This document shows, one piece after another, positions 1-9,585 of a stretch of DNA of 32,787 nucleotides. Under the pieces are notes generated by a model. That model did no database searches. It was not told the DNA's origin and saw nothing but the letters and a program-made list of their open reading frames with translations. Position 1 is the stretch's first letter, and each line of letters opens with the position of its first letter. Source of the DNA: an uncultured Prochlorococcus sp. (GTDB lineage: Bacteria; Cyanobacteriota; Cyanobacteriia; PCC-6307; Cyanobiaceae); the NCBI GenBank assembly GCA_902621675.1, contig CACNMX010000013.1, forward strand, positions 1 through 32,787, read 5' to 3'. The position numbers and the translations under genes were made by a program.

Positions 1-513
1 AAAAATAACTTGAAATTTTTATCAATAACCGATCATCATACAATTAAAGCTCATGAATATATAAATAAAAATAATATACTCAAAAATTATCCTAAAGATT
101 CTTTTACATTAATTTCGGGAATAGAAATTAATTGTTTGATTTTAGGATGTTTAGTACATGTAATTGGATTGGGAATTGATATAAAAAGTAAATATCTAAA
201 TCCCTACATCCTTGGAGAGTCTCCAATAGGTAATGATTTAAATATTAAATCAGTTATAAAAGCAATAAATTTAGCTGGTGGCTTATCATTTCTTGCACAT
301 CCAGCGAGATACAGGATTCCCTTTTATAAATTAATTCCAGAGGCCAAAATTCAAGGTATTGATGGAATAGAGGTTTGGTACGATTATGAACTTAATGAAG
401 TATGGAATCCTAGTTTATTTGTATGTTCAGAAATAGATAAATTAGCAGATAAATATTCAATGCTAAAAACATGCGGAACAGATAGTCATGGACTTTCGCT
501 ATTAGGTAGATAA
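1..513 (+). CDS. PHP-domain metal-dependent phosphoesterase, 5' end cut by window
   Basis: PHP domains are metal-dependent phosphohydrolases. The visible 167 residues hold the typical metal-binding pieces in order: ITDHHT near the start, SGIEIN, AHPARYR and, near the C-terminus, GTDSHG. The frame is open back to base 1 and the first codon that could serve as a start (TTG at 10) falls inside the first strand of the fold, so the true start almost certainly lies upstream of the window. The C-terminus looks complete. It converges on the C-terminal cobN frame with a single base between the stop codons. Substrate is unknown: small PHP proteins of this type include 3',5'-nucleotide phosphatases and uncharacterised enzymes. 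Confidence 0.85.
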   Translation, partial: KNNLKFLSITDHHTIKAHEYINKNNILKNYPKDSFTLISGIEINCLILGCLVHVIGLGIDIKSKYLNPYILGESPIGNDLNIKSVIKAINLAGGLSFLAHPARYRIPFYKLIPEAKIQGIDGIEVWYDYELNEVWNPSLFVCSEIDKLADKYSMLKTCGTDSHGLSLLGR

Positions 514-514
514 T

Positions 515-2011
515 TCAGAATTCGTTTTTTTCAATTATTGAATCAGTATTAATAACTATGTTCTTTAAATTTTCAATGACATCTGATGAACAATTATTCC
601 ACATTTTTCTATTGACAATTTCAAGAAATCTTTGTGCAATATCTCTTAAAGCCCATGGATTATTCTCTAGAAAGAAGTTCCTAAGATCCAGATCACATAA
701 CCATGATTTATAAACTTCCTCATAACACCAATCTGAGACTACTTCTGTAGAAGCGTCAAAAGCATATAAGTAATCTAGTGTAGCTGAAAATTCAAACGCT
801 CCTTTATAACCATTATCCTTCATTCCATTTATCCATTTAGGGTTAAGTACTCTGGATATAACAACTTTATTAATTTCATCTTGTAATTTTGAAATTTTGG
901 ATAATCCAAATTTTGATAAATCACCATGATATATTTCAGGAAATTTACCGCTCAATTTTTTAACTGCTGAAGATAATCCACCCTGAAACTGATAATAATC
1001 ATCAGAATCTAAAATATCATGTTCCTTATTATCTTGGTTATGAATAACTAACTGAACATTTTTAAGTGCATTTTCTAATGATTTTTTATCCTCTATAGGT
1101 TCAAGATTATCACTGTAAATCCACTTACTCCAATTAAGAAAAGATTCTCCAAAATCATCAATATTTTCCCAATTAGAATTTGAAATTAGTTCTTGCAGAC
1201 CTGCTCCATATGAACCTGGCGCTGACCCAAATATACGATTAATTGAATCACCATCCCTTGATGCCCCAGCGAGAGGGTTAAATTTATCATCCTCATTAAG
1301 ATTTGAAACAAGATTTATTGCTTTAGAAGTTAATTTAACTAACTGTGGAAATGCATCTCTAAACATTCCCGAAATCCTTAAAGTAACATCAACCCTTGGT
1401 CTTTGGAGAACAGATAAAGGAATGATTTCTAGATCAACTACTCTTCTTGAAGGCCCATCCCAAATAGGCTGTACTCCTAATAAATATAGAATTTGACAAA
1501 TGTCTTCACCACCATTTCTCATTGTTGATGTTGCCCATACAGATATTGCTAAATTTTTTAAATCTTCTCCATTATCTTGTTTGTATAAATCAAGTATTTG
1601 TGAAGCAGACTGACAACCAACACTCCATGCTGATTCAGTTGGCAGTCCTCTCGAATCAACTGAAAAGAAATTTTTACCAGTTGGTAAAGTTTCAGTTTTA
1701 CCTCTCGTAGGAGCTCCAGATGGACCACTTTTTACATATTGTCCCTTTAATGAATTAATAAATGATAATTTCTCATTATATGAAGAATTAATGATTGGAA
1801 TTAGAATCTCTTTTTTTAATAATAAAAAATACTTATTATGTTTTTTTTCATTAAAGAAATAGTCTATTATTTTCTGATTTTTATATTTTTCTAGATTTTT
1901 TATATTGATATTCTTTTTGTAAAAAAATAAATATATTAAATACTTTGCTTGTTGTTCCAAAAAATCAATAGCCATTCTAAAGTTTAAAATGTTTTTGTTG
2001 GAAAAAGTCAA
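515..2011 (-). CDS. cobN: Cobaltochelatase CobN, C-terminal part (frame-split)
   Basis: These 498 residues are the C-terminal portion of CobN, the large subunit of the ATP-dependent chelatase that inserts cobalt into the corrin ring. Recognisable CobN stretches include GKNFFSVDSRGLPTESAW and LRISGMFRDAFPQL. The frame can begin at a TTG (2011-2009) that overlaps the TGA of the N-terminal frame (2010-2008), so translational coupling is possible. More likely this is the continuation of one gene: 748 + 498 residues matches a full-length CobN of about 1240 residues, and the frames are offset by one base at a run of seven T and a run of seven A (minus strand). No start codon other than TTG is available close by. 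See the finding on the split. Confidence 0.85.
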   Translation of the reverse strand: MTFSNKNILNFRMAIDFLEQQAKYLIYLFFYKKNINIKNLEKYKNQKIIDYFFNEKKHNKYFLLLKKEILIPIINSSYNEKLSFINSLKGQYVKSGPSGAPTRGKTETLPTGKNFFSVDSRGLPTESAWSVGCQSASQILDLYKQDNGEDLKNLAISVWATSTMRNGGEDICQILYLLGVQPIWDGPSRRVVDLEIIPLSVLQRPRVDVTLRISGMFRDAFPQLVKLTSKAINLVSNLNEDDKFNPLAGASRDGDSINRIFGSAPGSYGAGLQELISNSNWENIDDFGESFLNWSKWIYSDNLEPIEDKKSLENALKNVQLVIHNQDNKEHDILDSDDYYQFQGGLSSAVKKLSGKFPEIYHGDLSKFGLSKISKLQDEINKVVISRVLNPKWINGMKDNGYKGAFEFSATLDYLYAFDASTEVVSDWCYEEVYKSWLCDLDLRNFFLENNPWALRDIAQRFLEIVNRKMWNNCSSDVIENLKNIVINTDSIIEKNEF

Positions 2012-4254
2012 AAAAATATTTTTTTATCCTTTTCACTTAACATTTGATCATATTGATTTGTCCAAGGATTCAAATCTAATTTTAAATGTTTTGCTATATA
2101 TTGAGTAACACCAATTCGGTTCGTATTTGGTACTCTAGCAATACACAAGAATAAATTTATTTCATTAATATCATCCTGCCTATTGCCAAAAATATGCAAA
2201 CCTGTTCTAATTTGAGATTCTTTAATTTTACAAAGAAAGGAATCAATTTCTTCTATTTGATTATTTTTATTCTTTAAAGAAATTTCGCTAAAATCTTTTT
2301 TTATTAATTCAAAAATGGAATTTTCTATTATTTCAATCCGATTAGAATTTAATAATTTTGCTTCAAAATATTCGTCTAAATAATTTTCTAATATTGAATA
2401 TTTTCCATATAATTCTGACCTATCCAAAGGAGGGGTTAAATGATCAATAATTGTTGCAGCAGTTCTTCTTTTTGCTTGGGATCCTTCTCCAGGATCATTT
2501 ACGATAAAGGGATATATGATTGGTATTGCAGGACAAATAATATTTGGAAAACATTTATTGCTGAGACCTATAGATTTACCAGGTAACCATTCAACAGTCC
2601 CATGTTTACCAATATGGCACATAGCATTTGCATTAAAAACTTTTTCAATCCAAAAATATTGTGCTAAATATCTATGGGGAGGTGGAAGATCGGGAGAATG
2701 AATATCTCTATCAGTGAAAGCGTCATAACCTCGTTGAGGTTGAATCAATAATGTTATTTTTCCAAATCTAATACCATTTATTGAGAAGCCTTTATTATCT
2801 AGATCGATCGCATCAGATGGTTTACCCCAACGACTAACAATAATATTTTTGGGATCAATTTCTAAATAATTCCAATATTTTAAATATTCACTAAGTGGTA
2901 AGTAATCTAATGGTTTATTATTTTGAGATTCAATATCATTAGTTCTAGTTTTTATAAGCATTGACATTAATTCCGAAGAATCTTGAGGATAATTACAAGA
3001 TCCAAGGTCATAACCATCTTCTTTTAACCAATTAAGAATATTTATTATTGAAGATGGTGTATTTAGACCAACGCCATTACCGATTCTTCCGTTCTTTACT
3101 GGATAATTACTTATTACTAAACAAATTCTTTTATCAAAATTATTAAGTTTCTGAAGTTTCACATAATTTGTTGCAAATTTTGAAATCCATTGAATACCTA
3201 CTTTATCAGCTTTGTAACTAGTTATTTCACTATAAAGTGTATTTTTCTTAGAAATTATTTCTTTAAATGCAGAAGGACAGGTAGTAATTCTTCCATCAAA
3301 TTCAGGAATAATTATTTGCATTAATAAATCAGATGAATTCATTCCAATAGATGAATTTAACCACTTTTTTCTTGATCTATTAGAAGAAAGAAGCTGTAAA
3401 ATTGGAATTTTAAGAGAAGTAAAAATATTTGTTGAATTTTCAATTAATTCATTATTTTTGATTTGAGATGAAGAAAATGAAGTTGTGGTAATTATTAGTT
3501 TAATATCTTCTTTTTTAAAAATTTCTATTAATTTCTTCTGAATAATATGATCTTTTAGTGTTGAAATAAAAAATGTTTTAGGAGATAATCCGCATTTTCT
3601 TAATTGCAAGTTAAGTTTTTCGTTTACTTCAATTTCATTAGCCAAAAAAAGTGATTTATACGATATTATTCCTATCTTTTCGCCACTTTCATTTTTCCAA
3701 TCATGTAAATAGGGATCTGCATAAAAAGTAATATTCAAAAAAACATCAGGAATTAATTTTTCATCTACAACTAAATAATTTAAACAATTAAGAAACTTTC
3801 TATAATTATCCAGTCCTCCAGATCTTAGTAATCTAGAAATATTTAATGCAATATTTTTATCTATACTACTTATTTCACATAGGGAAATTTCCTGGTCAAT
3901 GGTGCCTGATAGGATTACTAACTTCCTTTTTTTATTAACTGCTTGCCAATTTAAAAGTTGTTCAATCCCATAGTTCCATGTACCTTTATCTCCAAATATT
4001 CTAAGTACGACTACTTTTGCATAATTTATTGTTTTTAATAAATAATTATCTATTTGAGCAGAGGAATTTAAATTAGAAATTTCTAAAGCTCTTATATTAT
4101 TTTTTAATGAAGCAAATTCTTTTTCTAACAATAAGTTTGATATAAGATTTAAATCAGCCTTGACACTTGTTATATAAATAAAATCTGCAGCTGGTTGCTC
4201 AATCAAATCATCCTTATTCTTTTCATTTCCTGCTATATTTAATATCCTGTGCAT
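2008..4254 (-). CDS. cobN: Cobaltochelatase CobN, N-terminal part (frame-split)
   Basis: The first 748 residues of CobN, ATG start at 4254. The protein is cytoplasmic and works with ATPase partners of the ChlI/ChlD type. The family signature MCHIGKHGTVEWLPGK and the DPGEGSQAKRRTAA segment are intact, as expected for the chelatase core. The frame ends in TGA at 2010-2008 just after a residue sequence DKKIFF encoded by homopolymers, and the rest of the family sequence continues in the -1 frame. The gene is divergent from ilvE (72 bases between the starts). CobU (20021-20581) serves the same pathway and MetH, next to this locus, uses the cofactor. Confidence 0.88.
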   Translation of the reverse strand: MHRILNIAGNEKNKDDLIEQPAADFIYITSVKADLNLISNLLLEKEFASLKNNIRALEISNLNSSAQIDNYLLKTINYAKVVVLRIFGDKGTWNYGIEQLLNWQAVNKKRKLVILSGTIDQEISLCEISSIDKNIALNISRLLRSGGLDNYRKFLNCLNYLVVDEKLIPDVFLNITFYADPYLHDWKNESGEKIGIISYKSLFLANEIEVNEKLNLQLRKCGLSPKTFFISTLKDHIIQKKLIEIFKKEDIKLIITTTSFSSSQIKNNELIENSTNIFTSLKIPILQLLSSNRSRKKWLNSSIGMNSSDLLMQIIIPEFDGRITTCPSAFKEIISKKNTLYSEITSYKADKVGIQWISKFATNYVKLQKLNNFDKRICLVISNYPVKNGRIGNGVGLNTPSSIINILNWLKEDGYDLGSCNYPQDSSELMSMLIKTRTNDIESQNNKPLDYLPLSEYLKYWNYLEIDPKNIIVSRWGKPSDAIDLDNKGFSINGIRFGKITLLIQPQRGYDAFTDRDIHSPDLPPPHRYLAQYFWIEKVFNANAMCHIGKHGTVEWLPGKSIGLSNKCFPNIICPAIPIIYPFIVNDPGEGSQAKRRTAATIIDHLTPPLDRSELYGKYSILENYLDEYFEAKLLNSNRIEIIENSIFELIKKDFSEISLKNKNNQIEEIDSFLCKIKESQIRTGLHIFGNRQDDINEINLFLCIARVPNTNRIGVTQYIAKHLKLDLNPWTNQYDQMLSEKDKKIFF

Positions 4255-4326
4255 TTTTATATATAAATAAGGTTTAGAATACGTAAGTAGGATAAAACAA
4301 GTTTACCTTAATTAAAAAAATTAAAT

Positions 4327-5241
4327 ATGCATGAATTTCTTCCATACGCCTGGTTCGAAGGTAAATGTATTCCATTTAAAGAAGCAAAAATATCAATAGC
4401 TACTCATGCACTACATTATGGTACTGCTGCATTTGGAGGAATGCGAGCGATACCTAACCCAACAAACAAAGAAGAATTCCTTTTGTTTAGAACCGATAAA
4501 CATATAAAAAGATTATCTCAAAGTGCCAAATTACTCTTAACTGAAATTTCTGAAGAATATATTTTTAAAGCTTTAGAAGAAGTTATAAAAAGAAACAAGC
4601 CAGAAAAACCTATTTATATAAGACCATTTGTATATACAAGCGATTTAGGTATAGCGCCAAGGTTACACAATATTGAAACAAATTTCTTTATTTATTGCAT
4701 TGAACTAGGAGATTATCTATCCCCAGATGGTGTTTCTTGTAGAATGAGTAGTTGGACAAGGCAAGAAGATAGATCTCTACCCTTAAGAGGAAAAATAAGT
4801 GGAGCATATATTACTAGTTCATTAGCCAAAACAGAAGCTAGTTTATCGGGTTTTGATGAAGCCCTGCTATTAAATTCAAGTGGTAAGGTAAGCGAAGCTA
4901 GTGGTATGAATTTATTTATTGTAAGGAATGGTGACTTAATCACTCCTGGTGTTGATCAAGATATCCTTGAGGGTATTACTAGAGCTAGTGTAATTGAATT
5001 AGCAAAATCATTTGGAATAAATGTAATTGAGAGGCCTGTTGATAAAACAGAATTATTAATAGCAGATGAAGTTTTTCTAACTGGTACAGCAGCAAAAATT
5101 ACACCAGTTAAAAAAATTGAATCAACTGAATTAAATGTTGAAAGACCAATAATGAATAAATTAAAAAGTAAGCTTATAGAAATAACAGAAGGTCGTTCTC
5201 AAGACTATGATAATTGGGTAACAAGAATTTCACTAAAATAA
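4327..5241 (+). CDS. ilvE: Branched-chain amino acid aminotransferase
   Basis: A fold-type IV, PLP-dependent aminotransferase of 304 residues, the usual length for IlvE. It transfers the amino group in the last step of leucine, isoleucine and valine synthesis. The sequence shows the N-terminal MHEFLPYAWFEGK..HALHYGTAAFGGMRA region, the expected PLP lysine at K156 in GKISGAY, the SEASGMNLF motif and the TGTAAKITPV segment near the C-terminus. It starts at ATG 4327 and is followed after 18 bases by metH on the same strand, so the two are probably co-transcribed. Confidence 0.95.
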   Translation: MHEFLPYAWFEGKCIPFKEAKISIATHALHYGTAAFGGMRAIPNPTNKEEFLLFRTDKHIKRLSQSAKLLLTEISEEYIFKALEEVIKRNKPEKPIYIRPFVYTSDLGIAPRLHNIETNFFIYCIELGDYLSPDGVSCRMSSWTRQEDRSLPLRGKISGAYITSSLAKTEASLSGFDEALLLNSSGKVSEASGMNLFIVRNGDLITPGVDQDILEGITRASVIELAKSFGINVIERPVDKTELLIADEVFLTGTAAKITPVKKIESTELNVERPIMNKLKSKLIEITEGRSQDYDNWVTRISLK

Positions 5242-5259
5242 ATTATTTTTAACCTAAAA

Positions 5260-8200
5260 ATGGAATCTTTCAGAACCTATCTAAATAGAGATGAAAAACC
5301 ATTAATTATTTTTGACGGAGGTACTGGAACATCTTTTCAGAACTTAAATCTTACTGCAGATGACTTTGGAGGAAAAGAATTAGAGGGGTGTAATGAAAAC
5401 CTTGTTTTATCATCGCCAGAGGTAGTTGAGAAGGTTCATAACTCATTTTTAGAAGCAGGTTGTCATGTTATAGAAACTAATACATTTGGAGCATCATCAA
5501 TAGTTCTTGATGAATATGATATTGCGGATAAGGCTTATGAGATAAATAAAAATGCGGCATTTATAGCAAAAAAAGCTGCTGCCAAATACTCATCAGTAGA
5601 TAAGCCAAGGTTTGTAGCAGGTTCAATTGGGCCAACAACTAAATTACCCACTTTAGGACATATAGATTTTGATGAATTAAAGCAATCATATAAAGAACAA
5701 ATTTATGGTCTTATAGATGGAGGAGTTGATCTTCTTTTGATTGAAACTTGTCAGGATGTTTTACAAATTAAATCTGCCTTATTAGCATCAAAAGAAATTC
5801 TAGAAAGTAAAAATATTGATATACCTTTAATGGTATCTATAACAATGGAAACAACAGGTACTATGCTTGTTGGATCTGATATTGCTTCTGCATTAACAAT
5901 ATTAGAGCCATTTAATATAGATATCCTTGGACTTAATTGTGCAACTGGTCCAGAGCAAATGAAGGAACATATAAAATATTTGTCTGAAAATTCTCCCTTC
6001 GCTATAAGCTGTATTCCCAATGCAGGTCTTCCTGAAAATATTGGTGGTGTAGCTCACTATAGATTAAAGCCAATAGAATTAAAGATGCAGTTAATGAATT
6101 TTATATATGACTTTAATGTTCAATTAATAGGTGGATGTTGTGGTACAACACCTGAACATATAAAATACCTGTCTTCAATAATCGATGAAATTATTGATAA
6201 TGAATGGAATAACAACAATGGTAAGAAAAATTCAAGCGGTTTTATTCCATCTGCCTCATCAATATATAACTCTGTGCCATATAAACAAGACAATTCAATT
6301 TTGATAATAGGAGAAAGATTAAATGCAAGTGGATCGAAAAAGGTAAGGGAGTTATTAAACAACGACGATTGGGATGGCTTAGTTGCCATTGCAAAGCAAC
6401 AACAAAAAGAAAATGCTCACGTTCTTGATGTAAATGTCGATTATGTAGGGAGAGACGGAGTGAAAGATATGAAAGAAATAACTTCAAGACTAGTTACCAA
6501 TATAAATTTACCTTTAATGATTGACTCTACAGATGCTGACAAAATGGAAAGTGGATTAAAGTCAGCTGGTGGTAAATGTATTATAAATTCAACCAATTAC
6601 GAAGATGGCAATGAAAGGTTTGATCAAGTTCTAAATTTAGCCTTAGGGTACGGTTCAGGTCTTGTTGTCGGAACAATTGATGAAGATGGAATGGCAAGGA
6701 ATTCAGAAAAAAAATATAAGATTGTCAAACGAGCGATTAATAGAACAAGAGAATGTGGCTTGTCAGATTATGAGCTATTTTTTGATCCATTAGCTCTTCC
6801 AATATCTACTGGGATAGAAGAAGATAGATTAAACGCTAAAGAAACTATTAGTGCAATATTAAAAATTCGTGAAAAATTCCCAGATATTCATATCATACTT
6901 GGGATATCAAACATTAGTTTTGGTCTTTCGCCATTATCAAGAATTAATCTAAATTCAATATTTTTAGATGAATGCATTAAAGCAGGATTAGATTCTGCCA
7001 TCATCGCACCGAATAAAATTTTGCCATTATCAAAAATTTCTGAAGAAACTAAAAAGCTTTGCTTAGATTTGATATATGACAAAAGAGAATTTGAAGATGA
7101 TATTTGCATTTATGATCCATTAGTAGAATTAACAAAGGCTTTTCAAGATTTATCTATTCAAGATTTCAAAAAAGCATCTTCAGAAAATAAAAACCTAACT
7201 CTTGAAGAAAGTCTGAAAAATCATATTATTGACGGAGAAAAAATAGGATTAGAGGATCAATTAAATAAAGCGTTAAAAAAATATAAACCTCTTGAAATAA
7301 TTAATACCTTTTTACTAGATGGAATGAAAGTTGTAGGAGATTTATTTGGCTCAGGTCAAATGCAATTGCCATTTGTACTTCAATCCGCTGAAACAATGAA
7401 ATTTGCTGTTTCAATTTTAGAACCATATATGGAAACTGTAGATGAAAACATATCAAATGGAAAACTCTTAATTGCAACTGTCAAAGGCGATGTTCATGAT
7501 ATTGGAAAAAATTTGGTAGATATAATACTTACAAATAATGGTTATGACGTAATAAATCTTGGAATAAAGCAAGATGTTTCAGCAATTATAGATGCACAAA
7601 AAAAGCACAATGCAGATTGCATCGCTATGAGCGGATTACTTGTTAAATCAACTGCTTTCATGAAAGATAATTTAGAGGCTTTTAACAATGAAAATATTAG
7701 TGTTCCAGTGATATTAGGAGGCGCAGCCTTAACCCCAAAATTTGTAAATGAGGACTGCAGCAAAATATATAAAGGGAAAATATTGTACGGAAAAGATGCG
7801 TTCACTGATCTTAAATTCATGAATGAATATATGGATAATAAGAAAAAGGGTAATTGGTCAAATACAGAGGGTTTCATTAATAACGAGGGTATAAATATTA
7901 ATTTAGCCTCATCAAAATCAAACTCTCAAGTTGTTAAAAAATCAATATCCACACATACCGAGACTTCCAAATTAAATTTAAAAGAAAATTTTATAAGATC
8001 TAAATTTATAAATGAAGAAGATCCAATTCAAGCTCCTTTCTTGGGGACGAAAGTCTTGAACGATGTTGATATAGATTTAAATAAGTTAATATTTTACTTA
8101 GACACAAAAGCTTTATTTAGCGGGCAATGGCAAATAAAAAAAGGAAAAAACCAAAGCGTAGATGAATACAATAACTACTTGGACTCCTATGCTGAACCAT

Positions 8201-8826
8201 TGTTAGATAAATGGTTAGAGATAATTATAGAAAAAAAACTTATATCACCCAAAGCAGTTTATGGATATTTCAGATGCGGGAGAAAAAATAATAGTATTTT
8301 CTTATTTGATGAAAAATCATTAAATAAAATTTCCCAATTTAATTTTCCACGACAAAAATCTGGGAATAATTTATGCATAGCTGATTTTTATTGTGATTTA
8401 AAAAATGATAAACCGATAGATATATTTCCTATGCAGGCAGTAACGATGGGCGATATTGCTAGTGAATATTCTCAGAAATTATTTAAAGATGATAAATATA
8501 GCGATTATTTGTTATTCCATGGACTTACAGTGCAATTAGCAGAAGCTTTAGCTGAGTATGTCCATGCCTTAATTCGTATTGAATGTGGTTTTAGGTCTGA
8601 AGAACCAGACAAAAATAGAGAAATACTAGCTCAAAAATATAGAGGAGCTAGATATTCTTTTGGTTATCCTGCATGTCCAAAAGTATCTGATTCAAATATA
8701 CAATTATCATTGTTGGATGCAAAAAGAATAAACTTGACCATGGATGAATCTGAACAACTTCATCCAGAACAAAGTACTACAGCTATCATTTCACTACACT
8801 CAAAAGCTAAATATTTCAGCGCTTAA
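5260..8826 (+). CDS. metH: Cobalamin-dependent methionine synthase
   Basis: A full-length MetH of 1188 residues that transfers a methyl group from methyltetrahydrofolate to homocysteine by way of cobalamin. The modules are in the usual order: homocysteine-binding domain (about 1-325) with the three zinc cysteines C227, C293 and C294 (GLNC, GGCCGT); pterin-binding domain starting at IIGERLNASG; cap and cobalamin domain (about 650-880) with DVHDIGKN, cobalt-ligating histidine H746; and the AdoMet reactivation domain with RIECGFR and RYSFGYPACP near the end. I see no cobalamin riboswitch in the 18 bases separating it from ilvE. Placement beside cobN is consistent with a B12-making, B12-using cell. 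Confidence 0.97.
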   Translation: MESFRTYLNRDEKPLIIFDGGTGTSFQNLNLTADDFGGKELEGCNENLVLSSPEVVEKVHNSFLEAGCHVIETNTFGASSIVLDEYDIADKAYEINKNAAFIAKKAAAKYSSVDKPRFVAGSIGPTTKLPTLGHIDFDELKQSYKEQIYGLIDGGVDLLLIETCQDVLQIKSALLASKEILESKNIDIPLMVSITMETTGTMLVGSDIASALTILEPFNIDILGLNCATGPEQMKEHIKYLSENSPFAISCIPNAGLPENIGGVAHYRLKPIELKMQLMNFIYDFNVQLIGGCCGTTPEHIKYLSSIIDEIIDNEWNNNNGKKNSSGFIPSASSIYNSVPYKQDNSILIIGERLNASGSKKVRELLNNDDWDGLVAIAKQQQKENAHVLDVNVDYVGRDGVKDMKEITSRLVTNINLPLMIDSTDADKMESGLKSAGGKCIINSTNYEDGNERFDQVLNLALGYGSGLVVGTIDEDGMARNSEKKYKIVKRAINRTRECGLSDYELFFDPLALPISTGIEEDRLNAKETISAILKIREKFPDIHIILGISNISFGLSPLSRINLNSIFLDECIKAGLDSAIIAPNKILPLSKISEETKKLCLDLIYDKREFEDDICIYDPLVELTKAFQDLSIQDFKKASSENKNLTLEESLKNHIIDGEKIGLEDQLNKALKKYKPLEIINTFLLDGMKVVGDLFGSGQMQLPFVLQSAETMKFAVSILEPYMETVDENISNGKLLIATVKGDVHDIGKNLVDIILTNNGYDVINLGIKQDVSAIIDAQKKHNADCIAMSGLLVKSTAFMKDNLEAFNNENISVPVILGGAALTPKFVNEDCSKIYKGKILYGKDAFTDLKFMNEYMDNKKKGNWSNTEGFINNEGININLASSKSNSQVVKKSISTHTETSKLNLKENFIRSKFINEEDPIQAPFLGTKVLNDVDIDLNKLIFYLDTKALFSGQWQIKKGKNQSVDEYNNYLDSYAEPLLDKWLEIIIEKKLISPKAVYGYFRCGRKNNSIFLFDEKSLNKISQFNFPRQKSGNNLCIADFYCDLKNDKPIDIFPMQAVTMGDIASEYSQKLFKDDKYSDYLLFHGLTVQLAEALAEYVHALIRIECGFRSEEPDKNREILAQKYRGARYSFGYPACPKVSDSNIQLSLLDAKRINLTMDESEQLHPEQSTTAIISLHSKAKYFSA

Positions 8827-8835
8827 TCTAAATTT

Positions 8836-9054
8836 TTAGTTGTTTTCTAAATATTCAATAACTTCTTCCTGTAGTTCTTCCATCGTTTCATTATCACCTA
8901 GATCAATTCCCTCACCCGCGGCATCCTGTGTTAACTCAAGATAATATGAAGCACCATCACTAGATAAAAATTCTAATGCCGAAGTTTCACCACTATCTTT
9001 AAAAGCTTCATAAAGAGCCTTAAATGCTATGTTTTCAGTAAAGTCCCAATCCAT
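8836..9054 (-). CDS. Small acidic conserved protein
   Basis: A 72-residue, strongly acidic protein starting MDWDFTENIAFKALYEAF and ending EEVIEYLENN. There is no signal peptide or membrane span; predicted to be mainly helical with a central SSDGASYYLELTQDA segment. ATG start at 9054. It converges with metH (9-base gap) and is divergent from the DUF2237 gene. I recognise it only as a small cyanobacterial-type protein without a known function. The balanced composition, low lysine content and clean start favour a real gene over chance. Confidence 0.8.
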   Translation of the reverse strand: MDWDFTENIAFKALYEAFKDSGETSALEFLSSDGASYYLELTQDAAGEGIDLGDNETMEELQEEVIEYLENN

Positions 9055-9153
9055 AATGAAAAAAACCTTATTAGAATTATTACCTCCTTACCCCCCATAC
9101 TCGTCAACCTTTTTTAAAGAAATGTTGGTGTTTTATTATTATTAAAAAAATCT

Positions 9154-9537
9154 ATGACCATAAATAATCAAAATCAGTTAAATGTACTTGGAGAAAAAAT
9201 TGAGATTTGTAGTTGCGCACCTATGACAGGGTGGTTCAGAGATGGTTTTTGCAACTATGACAAAAATGATGGAGGGAATCATTCCATATGTTGTGTAATG
9301 AATGATAATTTTCTTAAATATAGTAAATCACAAGGTAATGATTTAATAACTCCTATGCCTATTTATTCCTTCCCAGGACTAAAGGATGGTGATCATTGGT
9401 GTATTTGTCTAGATAGGTGGAAGCAAGCATTACTAGACGGTCTTGCACCAAAAGTCATATTAGAATCAACGAATATTGTAGTCTTAGAATCAGTACCTCT
9501 TGAAAAATTGAAAGAATATCAATTTAATAAAAAGTAA
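9154..9537 (+). CDS. DUF2237 family protein
   Basis: A 127-residue cytoplasmic protein with the DUF2237 pattern: LGEKIEICSCAPMTGWFRDGF, then CCVMNDNFL, then FPGLKDGDHWCICLDRWKQA. The conserved cysteines (CSC, CCV, WCIC) suggest metal binding or redox chemistry, but this is inference; no biochemical role is known to me. The ATG at 9154 follows a T/A-rich leader. It is followed by the Ap4A phosphorylase-like gene 48 bases downstream on the same strand. Confidence 0.85.
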   Translation: MTINNQNQLNVLGEKIEICSCAPMTGWFRDGFCNYDKNDGGNHSICCVMNDNFLKYSKSQGNDLITPMPIYSFPGLKDGDHWCICLDRWKQALLDGLAPKVILESTNIVVLESVPLEKLKEYQFNKK

Positions 9538-9585
9538 TTACAAGTTTAATTTTTTTTTTAAAATGATTATGATAATTTTTTTTAA

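Noticed and set aside
2516..2701. 61-residue open frame opposite cobN
   Set aside because: It lies fully inside the well-conserved CobN core on the other strand, so it is a shadow frame.
5242..5259. Cobalamin riboswitch before metH
   Set aside because: The gap to ilvE is only 18 bases, and no B12-box-like sequence is visible there or before ilvE.
6120..6487. Open frames on the minus strand inside metH
   Set aside because: They mirror conserved MetH codons and have no protein-like features of their own.
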